Positions 43,811-53,476 of a DNA stretch of 64,000 nucleotides are shown piece after piece (position 1 is the first letter of the stretch; the number at the start of each line of letters is the position of its first letter). Made by a program: the position numbers and the translations under genes. The stretch is from Agarilytica sp045430285. GTDB lineage: Bacteria; Pseudomonadota; Gammaproteobacteria; Pseudomonadales; Cellvibrionaceae. Below the pieces are notes generated by a model. That model searched no databases, was not told the DNA's origin, and saw only the letters and a program-made list of their open reading frames with translations. The stretch covers positions 310,001 to 374,000 of the forward strand of contig JAILXV010000003.1 in assembly GCA_045430285.1 (NCBI GenBank), written 5' to 3'.

Positions 43811-44773
43811 ATGACCAAAGCCAACAAGTTTTTAGACGATTTTCACTGGTTGATGGATGTGCTCCAGCATATCGACGTTGGCTTGGTCGTTTTGGATTCA
43901 AATTTCAACGTTCAGCTGTGGAATGCCTTTATGCAAAACCACAGTGCAAAAGGTGCAGATGTCGTTCTTGGCGCCAATATTTTTACCTCCTTTCCTGAAC
44001 TTCCAGAAACGTGGTTTCGTCGCAAAGTGGAAACGGTTTTCGAGCTTCACAATCAAGCGTTTACCACCTGGGAGCAACGCCCTTACCTATTTAAGTTTAA
44101 AAACTATCGCCCTATTACCAGTATCGCGGATTTTATGTACCAAAACAGTACGATCATTCCGTTAAAAGATGCGCGGGGCCAAGTCGAACATATTTGTCTG
44201 ATCATATACGACGTAACTGAAGTTGCTGTTAACCGTATACAGAGCCAGCAAGCGAACGAGAAATTGCGTCAACTCAGTCGCACAGATGGGCTCACCGGTT
44301 TACTAAACCGCAAGACATGGGAAAACGAACTCGATACTGAATTTAAGCGGTTCGCACGACATCATCACAAAACCTCTTTGGTAATGTTTGATATCGACCA
44401 CTTTAAAAAGATCAATGATGGCTACGGACACCCCGCCGGTGACGAAGCGATTCGCGAAGCCTCCCGAATACTACAAGAATGCTTGCGTAATATTGATATT
44501 GCCGGCCGCTACGGCGGAGAAGAATTTACCATCATTTTAGTGGATACCGATGCAAACGGCGCACTTATTGTTGCCGAACGAATACGCGAAGCCATTCAGG
44601 CCAATGTCGTGAAGTACGAAGATCTCACCTTCCAATACACCGTTAGCCTTGGCATCTGTGAACTAGACGAAAAAGTCACGGATAAAACCAACTGGATCGA
44701 TTGCGCAGACAAGGGTTTGTACCAAGCGAAAAATAACGGTCGTAATAACTCCGTCATATACACCCACGAATAA
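43811..44773 (+). CDS. PAS-GGDEF diguanylate cyclase
   Basis: A 320-residue soluble enzyme that makes cyclic-di-GMP from two GTP. Residues about 10-140 form a PAS-type sensor (LQHIDVGLVVLDSNFNVQLWNAFM). The GGDEF domain (about 152-318) has the active-site GGEEF at 235-239 and an inhibitory I-site RxxD (RNID, 226-229), so it is predicted active and feedback-controlled. It follows the CheC-like gene, which suggests a link between receiver dephosphorylation and second-messenger output. Confidence 0.94.
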   Translation: MTKANKFLDDFHWLMDVLQHIDVGLVVLDSNFNVQLWNAFMQNHSAKGADVVLGANIFTSFPELPETWFRRKVETVFELHNQAFTTWEQRPYLFKFKNYRPITSIADFMYQNSTIIPLKDARGQVEHICLIIYDVTEVAVNRIQSQQANEKLRQLSRTDGLTGLLNRKTWENELDTEFKRFARHHHKTSLVMFDIDHFKKINDGYGHPAGDEAIREASRILQECLRNIDIAGRYGGEEFTIILVDTDANGALIVAERIREAIQANVVKYEDLTFQYTVSLGICELDEKVTDKTNWIDCADKGLYQAKNNGRNNSVIYTHE

Positions 44774-44989
44774 TGTCGCTGAATTTTTATTGAAAATAAT
44801 TCGACAAGTTGTCACGGTGTCGTTGTACAGAAGTCCATTTACCTCTCCTCGCTTTCTGCTTGTCTCATCGATTTTAAATAAATTAGAGAGTACGACAGTG
44901 TATGCGCCAACACAAAAATCACGCCTAAGACAATAAAATCACTGAACATTAACACCACGATAAAAGACAACCGGAAAGGCCCCGATAAG

Positions 44990-46477
44990 ATGAACTCCCT
45001 CTCTAGCAAGTTAATTGCATTTGTCAGCGCTGCCCTTCTCGTTGTCGCAAGTATCGCCTACTTGGCACACGACGCCATGATCTCGGGCTGGCAACAGAAA
45101 AAATTTGATTCTTCCATCGACATCCAAATAAGTACGATAAACGCCGCGTTAAGTGAACCAGTCTTTACCTACGATGCCCCCCACGTCGAAAATATTGCTC
45201 AGTCGCTTGCTGAAACAGATTTAATCAACGCAATAGAAATTACAGACCATAGAGGAAAACTATTAGGAAAAGCCACGCAAGGCACAAGCTCAGCAGAAAC
45301 AATCGTAAGAAATAAAATCGAAATTACCCGTGAGGGAAAAGCAGTCGGTCACTACGATATCGTTTTTTCAACCCAGCCGTTAGAGGATCAACTCTCACAT
45401 CAATCCCAATCAGCATTGGTAGCGTTATTGATTATGCTCAGCGGCAGTATTGCCTGTGTATTTGTTGCGAGCCGACTGATGGTGCTTTCCCCATTGAAAG
45501 CAATATCAGCGTCTCTTGCAGATTTAGCGGAAGGGGGTGGCAACCTATCCAAACGATTGGAGACAGGCGGTAGTGGCGAGCTCGCCCACCTTAGCGAAAA
45601 TTTTAATCGCGTCATCAGCCATATTCACGACATTGTGACACATGTTGTTGATGCCTCTGGGCATGTCTCTGAAAATGTTCGCGCAATGTCTGCCGCAACC
45701 GATCATACGGTTGATTCCACCAATCAACAACTCAAAGAAATCGAACAAGTCGCCACGGCACTGAATCAGTTATCTGCGTCAGCAGACGAAGTCTCCCGCT
45801 CCGCCGACGAAACTGCCAGCCGCACAAAAGAAGCCTCTGCAGCGGCCGAAGAAGGTACACAAGTGATGGCTTCATCACAACAAACCATTAATCGTTTAAC
45901 GGGACAAATTGAAGCGACCGCAAATAAAATTCAGGTCTTAAAACAAAGCAGTGAAAACATTGGTTCCGTGATGGAAGTTATTCGCTCCATTGCAGAGCAA
46001 ACGAATCTTCTTGCTCTGAACGCTGCCATTGAAGCGGCACGTGCAGGTGAACAGGGAAGAGGTTTTGCGGTGGTTGCAGATGAAGTTCGCTCTCTCGCGC
46101 AAAAAACACAAAACTCTACGGAAGAAATCGAATCAATTATCACCCAACTTCAAAAAGCTGCAGACGAAGCACACATATCCATGAGCACGAGTACCGAATC
46201 CGTCCAAAAAGCAATTGAAGCGTCCAGTCATATGGAAAACACGCTGTCATCCATTAGTGATAACGTGGCCACCATCAATGATATGAGCCATCAAATTGCC
46301 ACGGCTTCAAGTGAGCAAAGCTCAGTCGCTAACGAAGTCAGTCGTATTATCTCCGCCATTTACTCTCTATCCGAAACCGTCGCTGGTGACACCTCCATCA
46401 TAGCGAAAAACTCCGCTGAAATTGCTGAAGAAAGTCGTGCGTTAAAAGAAAAAATGGCACGATTTACTGGGAGCTAA
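44990..46477 (+). CDS. Methyl-accepting chemotaxis protein
   Basis: A 495-residue chemoreceptor: a first membrane helix (about 8-26), a small periplasmic sensor domain (about 30-138), a second helix (about 141-163), a HAMP domain, and a long cytoplasmic coiled coil with the signalling tip IAEQTNLLALNAAIEAARAGEQGRGFAVVADEVR. Ligand unknown. It stands 216 bases after the cyclase, probably with its own promoter, and is followed by a degenerate copy of a dispersed repeat. Confidence 0.95.
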   Translation: MNSLSSKLIAFVSAALLVVASIAYLAHDAMISGWQQKKFDSSIDIQISTINAALSEPVFTYDAPHVENIAQSLAETDLINAIEITDHRGKLLGKATQGTSSAETIVRNKIEITREGKAVGHYDIVFSTQPLEDQLSHQSQSALVALLIMLSGSIACVFVASRLMVLSPLKAISASLADLAEGGGNLSKRLETGGSGELAHLSENFNRVISHIHDIVTHVVDASGHVSENVRAMSAATDHTVDSTNQQLKEIEQVATALNQLSASADEVSRSADETASRTKEASAAAEEGTQVMASSQQTINRLTGQIEATANKIQVLKQSSENIGSVMEVIRSIAEQTNLLALNAAIEAARAGEQGRGFAVVADEVRSLAQKTQNSTEEIESIITQLQKAADEAHISMSTSTESVQKAIEASSHMENTLSSISDNVATINDMSHQIATASSEQSSVANEVSRIISAIYSLSETVAGDTSIIAKNSAEIAEESRALKEKMARFTGS

Positions 46478-46522
46478 TGCCTAGGCTTTCGGGCTGAATG
46501 GCGTGCTCTATATTTACGGGGT

Positions 46523-46584
46523 CGCTATGAATATGTCCCTATACGCTCGACTTCGGCATCCATGCCTCAGACGCTCCGAAAACA
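46523..46584. repeat. Dispersed repeat, degenerate copy
   Basis: A 62-base block that matches 54329-54390 at 53 of 62 positions without gaps (hand alignment). It keeps the central hairpin GGCAT-CC-ATGCC but has lost the long flanking inverted repeat of the other copy. It lies in the gap between the chemoreceptor and glnE. Confidence 0.8.
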
Positions 46585-46678
46585 CAGAACTCACCGTTCA
46601 ACTATCACTTAAGCATTACGTGTTAGAATCAACAAAACCCCCATCTTCAAATACAGATAAATACACGCCCGACACCTT

Positions 46679-49585
46679 ATGAACGCAGAATTTTCTTGGC
46701 AAGTCCCGAGCGATCTCGAACAGACATATGTTTCACTACGTGAAGGGCTAAACCCTGAAGCGTTCACATCTATTGAACAATTCTTTTCTAGCAAGCCCGA
46801 AAAATTAGCCCACTTTCATTTCACCTTGCGTAACAGCGTCTTTGTGAGCACCGAAATCTCACAACGCCCATGGATTTTTGCCAAACTTATAACAAGTGAT
46901 TTACTCGATGCGACGCTCAGCTACAGTGACTTTGAAAAATTCGTCAGTATAGACAATATCGCTGACGAAAAAGATCTCGATCGGATGCTCCGACAAGCTC
47001 GTGCGGGTGCAATGATTCGGATTATCTGGCGCGACTTTAATCGTCTCGCGTCTTTTAACGAGACTACTGACGACTTATCTCATTTAGCGAAAGCCTGTAT
47101 TAATGCCGCGCTAAATTTTCACTATCGAGCATTGGAAACTAAGCATGGTACTCCGCGCTGCAAAGATGGTGACAAACAGCCCCTATTGATATTGGGCATG
47201 GGAAAACTCGGTGCCAATGAGTTGAACCTGTCCTCAGATATCGATTTAATTTTTACTTTCCCAGAAAACGGCGTAACCGATGGCAAGCGCGATCTAAGTA
47301 ATCACGAGTTTTTCTCGCGCCTTGGTAAAAAGATTATTCAGAGCCTCGATGCAATTACAGCAGACGGCATGGTATTTCGTGTTGATATGCGTTTGCGTCC
47401 GTACGGCCAAAGCGGCTCGCTGGTATATGGCTTTGACGCACTGGAGGAGTATTACCACACCCAAGGGCGAGAGTGGGAACGCTACGCCATGGTAAAAGCC
47501 AGTGTCGTCGCGAATAACGGCGAAAAAGTTTATACCGAAAGACTTGCCGCAATGCTGCGCGAATTTACGTTTCGTAAGTACATCGATTTTTCTGTTATCG
47601 ACGCCTTGCGTGGCCTCAAGAAAATGATTACGCAAGAAGTAAAACGACGGCATCTTGAGGAAGATGTAAAACTCGGCGCAGGCGGTATTCGAGAAATTGA
47701 ATTTACCGCACAAGTCTTTCAGCTAATCCGTGGCGGACGAGAAACCAGTCTGCAAGACAATCGTCTATTAGCAATATTACCCGTGCTCGGCTCTTTGCGA
47801 TGTCTACCCCCCGAAACGGTTGAGACCTTAACCGACGCCTACATTTTTCTGCGCAATACCGAACATGGCATACAAGGTTACAACGATGAGCAAACGCAAA
47901 AGCTGCCCCACAAACCCGAAGCACAAACGGCCCTGGCCAGTGTCATGGGCTTTGATGATTGGGCATCATTTTACGAGACCCTCGAACAACACCGCACACA
48001 TGTTAAAGCTGTCTTCGCTGACCTGATTGCCGAGCCTGAAGAACAAACCCCAAATGGTGATACAGAAAATCCGTGCATTTCATTGTGGCACCAACGCCTG
48101 GGTAAAGATTCAGCCATCGCTCAGCTCACCGAATACGGTCATGAAGATGCCAACCTAAGCTACACGCTGCTCAACGAACTGGAAACCTGGGCATCAAACA
48201 GTGCTATGCACAGCAGTAGCCGTGAGCGCCTCGATGCCTTCATACCTGCGTTACTGGTAAAACTATCTGATCGCGATCACCCAACCGAGACACTTCGCAG
48301 ATTCATTCAACTGATTAAAGCCACGGCGCGACGCAGCGCCTATATATTGCTGTTATTGGAAAATCCCAGCGCACTTTCACGCCTAATTGATCTAAGCGAA
48401 GCTAGCCCCTGGATCGCCGATACCATGGCGGAGCACCCCGCACTGCTCGATGAACTGCTAGACCCCGCGCAGCTATATCACCCCCCACTTAAAAACGAGC
48501 TGGAATCTGAACTCCAACGCTCCACCTTGCGCATCGCAGAAGATGACCTTGAAACCCAAATGGATAACTTGCGCTATTTCCGCTCTTCTCATGCATTGCG
48601 TGTTGCTGCGAGTGAGATCACCGGCGTGCTGCCTCTAATGAAGGTAAGCGATTATCTAACGTGGATCGCGGAAGTGATTCTCGAATACGTTCTGATTCTG
48701 TCTTGGCGAAACCTCGTCGAAAAACATGGCTACCCCGATGGCGAAGCGCGAGATATTCCCAATTTCGTGATCGCCGGATACGGCAAACTTGGCGGCATAG
48801 AACTTGGCCATGGCTCTGACTTGGACCTGGTATTTATTCACGGCGCGCAATTGAACGGCGTCACCGATGGCGAGCGCAGTATCGACAACCAAACTTTTTA
48901 CATGCGTCTAGGCCAGAAGATTATTCACTTCATCACAACCAATATGCCATCGGGCACGCTCTACGAAGTGGATATGCGACTTAGGCCTTCAGGCAATTCC
49001 GGCATGCTGGTCACCGGCATATCTGCCTTCGAGAAGTATCAACACAGCTCAGCCTGGACCTGGGAACATCAAGCCCTAGTGCGCGCACGAGTGGTTGCGG
49101 GGGACGCGGAACTTGCCAAAGAATTCAATCGCATACGCGCCGAGATATGCTGCAAAGAAAGGGAGGACGGCACATTGCGCAAAGAAGTGATCGATATGCG
49201 CAACAAGATGCGCGAGCACCTTGGCAGCAAGAACGGTGGAGAAGAAAATCCGAACGAAAAATTTCATATAAAGCACGATGCCGGCGGTATCGTCGACATT
49301 GAATTTATGGTTCAATATGGGGTTCTCGCCTGGGGCCACTCCCACCCGGCGTTGGTAGAGTACACGGACAACATCCGAATATTGGAGTCATTTGCGAATT
49401 CCAAATTGCTGGAGGCTCATGAGGTCGACCAGCTCACTGAAGCCTATAAAGCCTTTCGCACAGCAGGACATCGTTTGACACTTCAACAGCAACCCAGCCT
49501 GATTGGGTCGGAGCTGTTGAAGCAAGAGCGTCAGAATGTCACCGCGATTTGGCAGCGATTAATGCAAGACTCATCTGCGCATTAA
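46679..49585 (+). CDS. glnE: Glutamine synthetase adenylyltransferase/deadenylase
   Basis: A 968-residue bifunctional enzyme that adds and removes AMP on glutamine synthetase in response to nitrogen status. Two nucleotidyltransferase domains are visible: GMGKLGANELNLSSDIDLIF (about 175-195) for deadenylation, and GYGKLGGIELGHGSDLDLVF (about 700-720) for adenylylation. Length is normal. The start ATG is at 46679. Downstream are two hairpins before ilvE. Confidence 0.97.
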   Translation: MNAEFSWQVPSDLEQTYVSLREGLNPEAFTSIEQFFSSKPEKLAHFHFTLRNSVFVSTEISQRPWIFAKLITSDLLDATLSYSDFEKFVSIDNIADEKDLDRMLRQARAGAMIRIIWRDFNRLASFNETTDDLSHLAKACINAALNFHYRALETKHGTPRCKDGDKQPLLILGMGKLGANELNLSSDIDLIFTFPENGVTDGKRDLSNHEFFSRLGKKIIQSLDAITADGMVFRVDMRLRPYGQSGSLVYGFDALEEYYHTQGREWERYAMVKASVVANNGEKVYTERLAAMLREFTFRKYIDFSVIDALRGLKKMITQEVKRRHLEEDVKLGAGGIREIEFTAQVFQLIRGGRETSLQDNRLLAILPVLGSLRCLPPETVETLTDAYIFLRNTEHGIQGYNDEQTQKLPHKPEAQTALASVMGFDDWASFYETLEQHRTHVKAVFADLIAEPEEQTPNGDTENPCISLWHQRLGKDSAIAQLTEYGHEDANLSYTLLNELETWASNSAMHSSSRERLDAFIPALLVKLSDRDHPTETLRRFIQLIKATARRSAYILLLLENPSALSRLIDLSEASPWIADTMAEHPALLDELLDPAQLYHPPLKNELESELQRSTLRIAEDDLETQMDNLRYFRSSHALRVAASEITGVLPLMKVSDYLTWIAEVILEYVLILSWRNLVEKHGYPDGEARDIPNFVIAGYGKLGGIELGHGSDLDLVFIHGAQLNGVTDGERSIDNQTFYMRLGQKIIHFITTNMPSGTLYEVDMRLRPSGNSGMLVTGISAFEKYQHSSAWTWEHQALVRARVVAGDAELAKEFNRIRAEICCKEREDGTLRKEVIDMRNKMREHLGSKNGGEENPNEKFHIKHDAGGIVDIEFMVQYGVLAWGHSHPALVEYTDNIRILESFANSKLLEAHEVDQLTEAYKAFRTAGHRLTLQQQPSLIGSELLKQERQNVTAIWQRLMQDSSAH

Positions 49586-49610
49586 CCACCCATGCAAAAT
49601 ATTGAGTAAT

Positions 49611-49637
49611 TGCAGGAGTAATTTTATTACACCTGCA
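49611..49637 (+). promoter_or_regulatory. First hairpin in the glnE-ilvE gap
   Basis: An interrupted stem: TGCAGG pairs with CCTGCA and TAAT with ATTA, with a 2-base mismatch between and a TTT loop. It precedes the terminator-like hairpin at 49662. Possible leader structure; function unproven. Confidence 0.4.
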
Positions 49638-49661
49638 TGAGAGTGATTAACCATAGTTAAA

Positions 49662-49701
49662 ATCGACTCGCGAAACAGAATCGGCGAGTCGATCGTTTTT
49701 T
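49662..49701 (+). terminator. Terminator-like hairpin with T-run directly upstream of ilvE
   Basis: A 10-bp perfect stem (ATCGACTCGC at 49662-49671, GCGAGTCGAT at 49684-49693) with a 12-base loop, followed by CG and six Ts ending at 49701. It would end glnE transcripts. It is unusual that it finishes only about ten bases before the ilvE start codon, overlapping the ilvE leader. Confidence 0.8.
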
Positions 49702-49711
49702 GGAGAGTATT

Positions 49712-50641
49712 ATGTCTTTCGCAGACCGCGATGGGGTTATTTGGTTTGATGGTGAACTTGTACAGTGGCGCGATGCCAAGGTACACGTTCTTACGCACAC
49801 ACTGCACTACGGCATGGGTGTGTTTGAAGGCGTCCGTGCGTACAACACTGCAAACAACGGCACCTGTATTTTTCGTTTACAAGCTCACACAGACCGTCTT
49901 TTCCGTTCCGCCCATATCATGAATATGAAGATGTCGTGGGATAAGGAAGAGATTAACGAAGCGCAAAAATTGGTTGTTCGTGAAAACAACCTTAAAGAAG
50001 CCTACTTACGCCCCATGGTCTTTTTAGGCTCTGAAGGCATGGGCCTACGTGCAGACAACCTAAAAACCCACGCCATCGTAGCCGCTTGGGATTGGCCGAC
50101 ATACATGTCACCCGAAGCCATCACTAAAGGCATCAAGGTACGCACGTCCAGCTATACCCGTCACCACGTGAATATCTCCATGTGTAAAGCCAAAGCGAAC
50201 GGGCACTACATCAATTCCATGCTAGCCCTAAGAGAAGCCCTCGACAGCGGTTGCGAGGAAGCCCTTCTGCTCGATAACGAAGGCTATGTTGCTGAAGGCA
50301 GCGGCGAGAATATCTTCATCGTACGCGATGGCGAATTGCTTACACCGGAACTCACATCATGCTTAGACGGCATTACACGAGGCACCATATTCACCTTCGC
50401 GAAATCTCTTGGTCTTACCATCAAAGAGAAACGAATTACCCGCGATGAAGTCTACGTAGCCGACGAAGCCTTTTTTACCGGCACGGCGGCTGAAGTGCTG
50501 CCCATTCGTGAGCTAGATGGCCGTGCGATCGGCAGTGGCGAACGCGGACCAATCACGGAACAACTTCAGTCGATGTACTTCAAAACCGTTCGCGGTGAGC
50601 AAGATGAGTACAACAGCTGGTTAAACCCAGTCGAATCGTAA
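49712..50641 (+). CDS. ilvE: Branched-chain amino acid aminotransferase
   Basis: A 309-residue class IV PLP-dependent aminotransferase, the last step of Val, Leu and Ile synthesis. Start at the ATG at 49712, preceded by GGAGAG; a TTG at 49700 is less likely. Signature parts are LHYGMGVFEGVRAY, the PLP lysine (K161 within CKAKANGHYINSMLA), and EGSGENIFIV followed by the FFTGTAAEV motif. The leader contains a terminator-like hairpin. Confidence 0.96.
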   Translation: MSFADRDGVIWFDGELVQWRDAKVHVLTHTLHYGMGVFEGVRAYNTANNGTCIFRLQAHTDRLFRSAHIMNMKMSWDKEEINEAQKLVVRENNLKEAYLRPMVFLGSEGMGLRADNLKTHAIVAAWDWPTYMSPEAITKGIKVRTSSYTRHHVNISMCKAKANGHYINSMLALREALDSGCEEALLLDNEGYVAEGSGENIFIVRDGELLTPELTSCLDGITRGTIFTFAKSLGLTIKEKRITRDEVYVADEAFFTGTAAEVLPIRELDGRAIGSGERGPITEQLQSMYFKTVRGEQDEYNSWLNPVES

Positions 50642-50742
50642 ACTAAAGGCTCGTCACAACGCGCGTTATTTATATATTGCGAATACCGCTTGGCATTACA
50701 AAGCATTGAGCTGTAATGCCAAGCTCTGATCGAGACCCCTCA

Positions 50743-52503
50743 ATGACCGCAATTCCGCAAAACAGCCTATACCGACGCCTGTTAAGTTACGCATTTCAAT
50801 ATAAGCTTTTTTTATTGATCAGTGTACTAGGCTTCGCACTTTTTGCCGGAATGGAAGCGGCCCTCGTCGCCACCATGGAATACTTTATCGATCGCTTAGA
50901 AGGCCGATCATCGGATCCTCTATTCAATCTTTCCGCAGCCGTCACCAGTTCATTATATTTTGTCCCCGCTGCGGTAATTGCGCTTTCAGTGCTTCGTGGT
51001 ATTGGCTCCTACCTGGGCAACTATTTTATGAGTCGCGTGGGGTTAAATGTCGTTAACACCCTGAGAAAATCCGTTTTCTCTCACATGCTCTATCTGCCAC
51101 AAGACTTTTTCGATCAACGCAATAGTGGCGAACTTGTTTCCCTTATCATTTACAACATCGAGCAAGTTACAGGCTCAATTACCGACGCTATCAAGATTTT
51201 ATTTCGTGATGGATTTTCCGTAATATTTTTCTTAACTGCGATGATCATAATTAATTGGAAGCTGACCCTAGTATTTTTTGTGATTGCCCCGATCCTCGGC
51301 GGCATTATTTATGTAGCGTCTAACTATTTCCGCAAAACCAGCCGACGCATACAAAACGCTGTGGGCCAAGTCACTCACATTTCCACAGAGGCGCTACAAG
51401 GTATAAAACTGGTTAAAAGTTATTTAGGCGAAGATTACGAAAACACGCGATTTAAAGACGCCGCAGACAAAAACTTAACGCTCTCCACAAAATACGAGCG
51501 CGTCAAAGCCCTTCAAACACCTGTACTTCATATCATTATTGCCATCGCCTTAGCCTGTATTTTTTATCTCGTCATGAAAATATGGGACGGGGATTCTTCC
51601 AGCGCAGTTGTTTACGTAAGTTTTGCTGGCATGATCGCCAAACCATTCCGTCAACTCTCGACAATTAACGCCGTGATTCAACGAGGCATCGCCGCCGCCG
51701 AAACAATTTTCTTTGTGATCGATAGCCACCCTGAACTTGATGCTGGCAAGAAACAGCTTCAAAACGTTGAAGGTAAAATAGAATTTAAAAATGTATCTTT
51801 TGCTTATAGCGAAGACAACACTGCGCTCAACAGTATTAGTTTGGATATCGCACCAGGCGAAACCATCGCACTTGTTGGCGCATCGGGCAGCGGCAAAACC
51901 ACCGTCGCCAGTTTGCTATTACGTTTTTACAACCCAACGGCGGGTGATATTTGTATTGATGGTACGCCTCTCGATCAAATTTCGTTAGAAAGCCTGCGCA
52001 ACAATATTGCCTTGGTCAATCAGCAAACCATCCTGTTCAATGATTCCGTACGCGCGAATATCGCCTACGGTAAGAAACTGCAAAATATTGGCGAAGAAGA
52101 TATTCACTCAGCCGCCAAAGATGCCTACGCTCATGGATTTATCGAATCACTTGAAGACGGGTTCGATACCGAAGTTGGCGAAGATGGTGCGCTGCTTTCT
52201 GGCGGTCAGCGCCAACGCCTTGCGATTGCGCGTGGCCTATTAAAGAATGCGCCCATCTTAATTTTGGATGAAGCGACCTCCGCACTCGATAACGAATCTG
52301 AAAAACAAATCCAAAACGCCTTAGAAAAACTCAAACAAGGCCGCACCACACTCATTATTGCGCACCGTCTTTCTACCATTGAAAATGCAGACCGTATTGT
52401 TGTGCTCGAACACGGCAAGATCGTCGAAGAAGGCGATCACGCAACTCTGCTTGCCAAAGGCGGCTATTACGCTAACCTGCACAATACTCAGAGCGAAAGC
52501 TAA
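50743..52503 (+). CDS. msbA: Lipid A/phospholipid ABC exporter MsbA
   Basis: A half-transporter of about 586 residues from the ATG at 50743 (an ATG at 50716 would give 595). Six membrane helices with the exporter domain (about 20-300), then a nucleotide-binding domain with Walker A VGASGSGKTT, signature LSGGQRQRLAIARGLL, Walker B ILILDEATSALD and the switch IAHRLSTI. MsbA flips lipid A core across the inner membrane. The lipid A kinase gene lpxK, often next to msbA, is absent here, so a related multidrug exporter is possible. Confidence 0.88.
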   Translation: MTAIPQNSLYRRLLSYAFQYKLFLLISVLGFALFAGMEAALVATMEYFIDRLEGRSSDPLFNLSAAVTSSLYFVPAAVIALSVLRGIGSYLGNYFMSRVGLNVVNTLRKSVFSHMLYLPQDFFDQRNSGELVSLIIYNIEQVTGSITDAIKILFRDGFSVIFFLTAMIIINWKLTLVFFVIAPILGGIIYVASNYFRKTSRRIQNAVGQVTHISTEALQGIKLVKSYLGEDYENTRFKDAADKNLTLSTKYERVKALQTPVLHIIIAIALACIFYLVMKIWDGDSSSAVVYVSFAGMIAKPFRQLSTINAVIQRGIAAAETIFFVIDSHPELDAGKKQLQNVEGKIEFKNVSFAYSEDNTALNSISLDIAPGETIALVGASGSGKTTVASLLLRFYNPTAGDICIDGTPLDQISLESLRNNIALVNQQTILFNDSVRANIAYGKKLQNIGEEDIHSAAKDAYAHGFIESLEDGFDTEVGEDGALLSGGQRQRLAIARGLLKNAPILILDEATSALDNESEKQIQNALEKLKQGRTTLIIAHRLSTIENADRIVVLEHGKIVEEGDHATLLAKGGYYANLHNTQSES

Positions 52504-52615
52504 CTGAAGCCCGCTTACAAATACAACTAACGATCTATTAACGCTCCAATAAGGCAATAAGCAGGCGTACTGGCAGTTAACCGACAGTCATGAATAACAT
52601 AAACAGTTTCATCAC

Positions 52616-53434
52616 ATGAAAAAATTTGGTTTAGCCCTAGGGGGCGGTGGCGTAAAAGGCTTGGCCCACATCGCATTACTCAAAAAGCTAGATGAGATGG
52701 GCGCAAAACCTCAAGCTATTTCTGGGACGAGTATGGGCGCAATTATTGGTGCTTTATACGCGCATGGATTATCCGGACTAGATATTGAACAACGTGTGCG
52801 TTCGCATCTTTTTTCCCGAAGGGGAATCGTTAAAGATACCTATCGCCGTCGCAAACATTTGGTTAAATGGCTAAAAGTATTTAAGTTCGATAAAAAGCGG
52901 GGTGGATTTATTACCGCCGATGGATTATTTGAGCATCTATTTAGTGAGCTTATTGCCTGCGATTTTTCTGACTTAGAAATTCCCTTTACGGCTGTAGCCG
53001 GTGATTTTCACAGCGCGGAAGAAGTGGTACTGAATAGTGGCAGCGTATTACCTGCCGTACAAGCCAGCATGGCTGTACCAGGCGTGTTCGCACCCATCAA
53101 CCTCAACAACCGATTGTTGGTCGACGGCGGCGTCGTGAACAATGTGCCCTGCTCCCATGTCGCGCAACCAGGGCAGCTGACTATCGCCAGTGATGTGATA
53201 TCCCTTTCGGAAATTGAAACACCTAAAGCCACGGAAGTGGTAAGCGGTGCATTTAGTATTATGATGAGAGCGGCAACCGAACAACGCTTTGCTCTGCACC
53301 CCCCCGACTTTATTTTTAGGCCCGATACAAAACAAATAGATGCATTCGATTTTCACAAAATCGCAACGGTTTTGGCTCGCGGGGAAGAGGCGATTGAGGC
53401 CTCTGCTAAGAAACTGGAAACCTTACTGGCGTAA
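52616..53434 (+). CDS. Patatin-like phospholipase (RssA-type)
   Basis: A 272-residue serine acyl hydrolase. The oxyanion loop GGGGVKG near the start, the nucleophile motif GTSMG (S39) and the DGG motif (D170) form the complete patatin dyad. Length fits the RssA/YchK bacterial group. It probably acts on lipid acyl esters in the cytoplasm or at the membrane; no signal peptide. It stands alone after the exporter gene. Confidence 0.92.
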   Translation: MKKFGLALGGGGVKGLAHIALLKKLDEMGAKPQAISGTSMGAIIGALYAHGLSGLDIEQRVRSHLFSRRGIVKDTYRRRKHLVKWLKVFKFDKKRGGFITADGLFEHLFSELIACDFSDLEIPFTAVAGDFHSAEEVVLNSGSVLPAVQASMAVPGVFAPINLNNRLLVDGGVVNNVPCSHVAQPGQLTIASDVISLSEIETPKATEVVSGAFSIMMRAATEQRFALHPPDFIFRPDTKQIDAFDFHKIATVLARGEEAIEASAKKLETLLA

Positions 53435-53476
53435 CAAACAAATATGGAAATGGTGCCGCGTTAGCAGATTATACCG

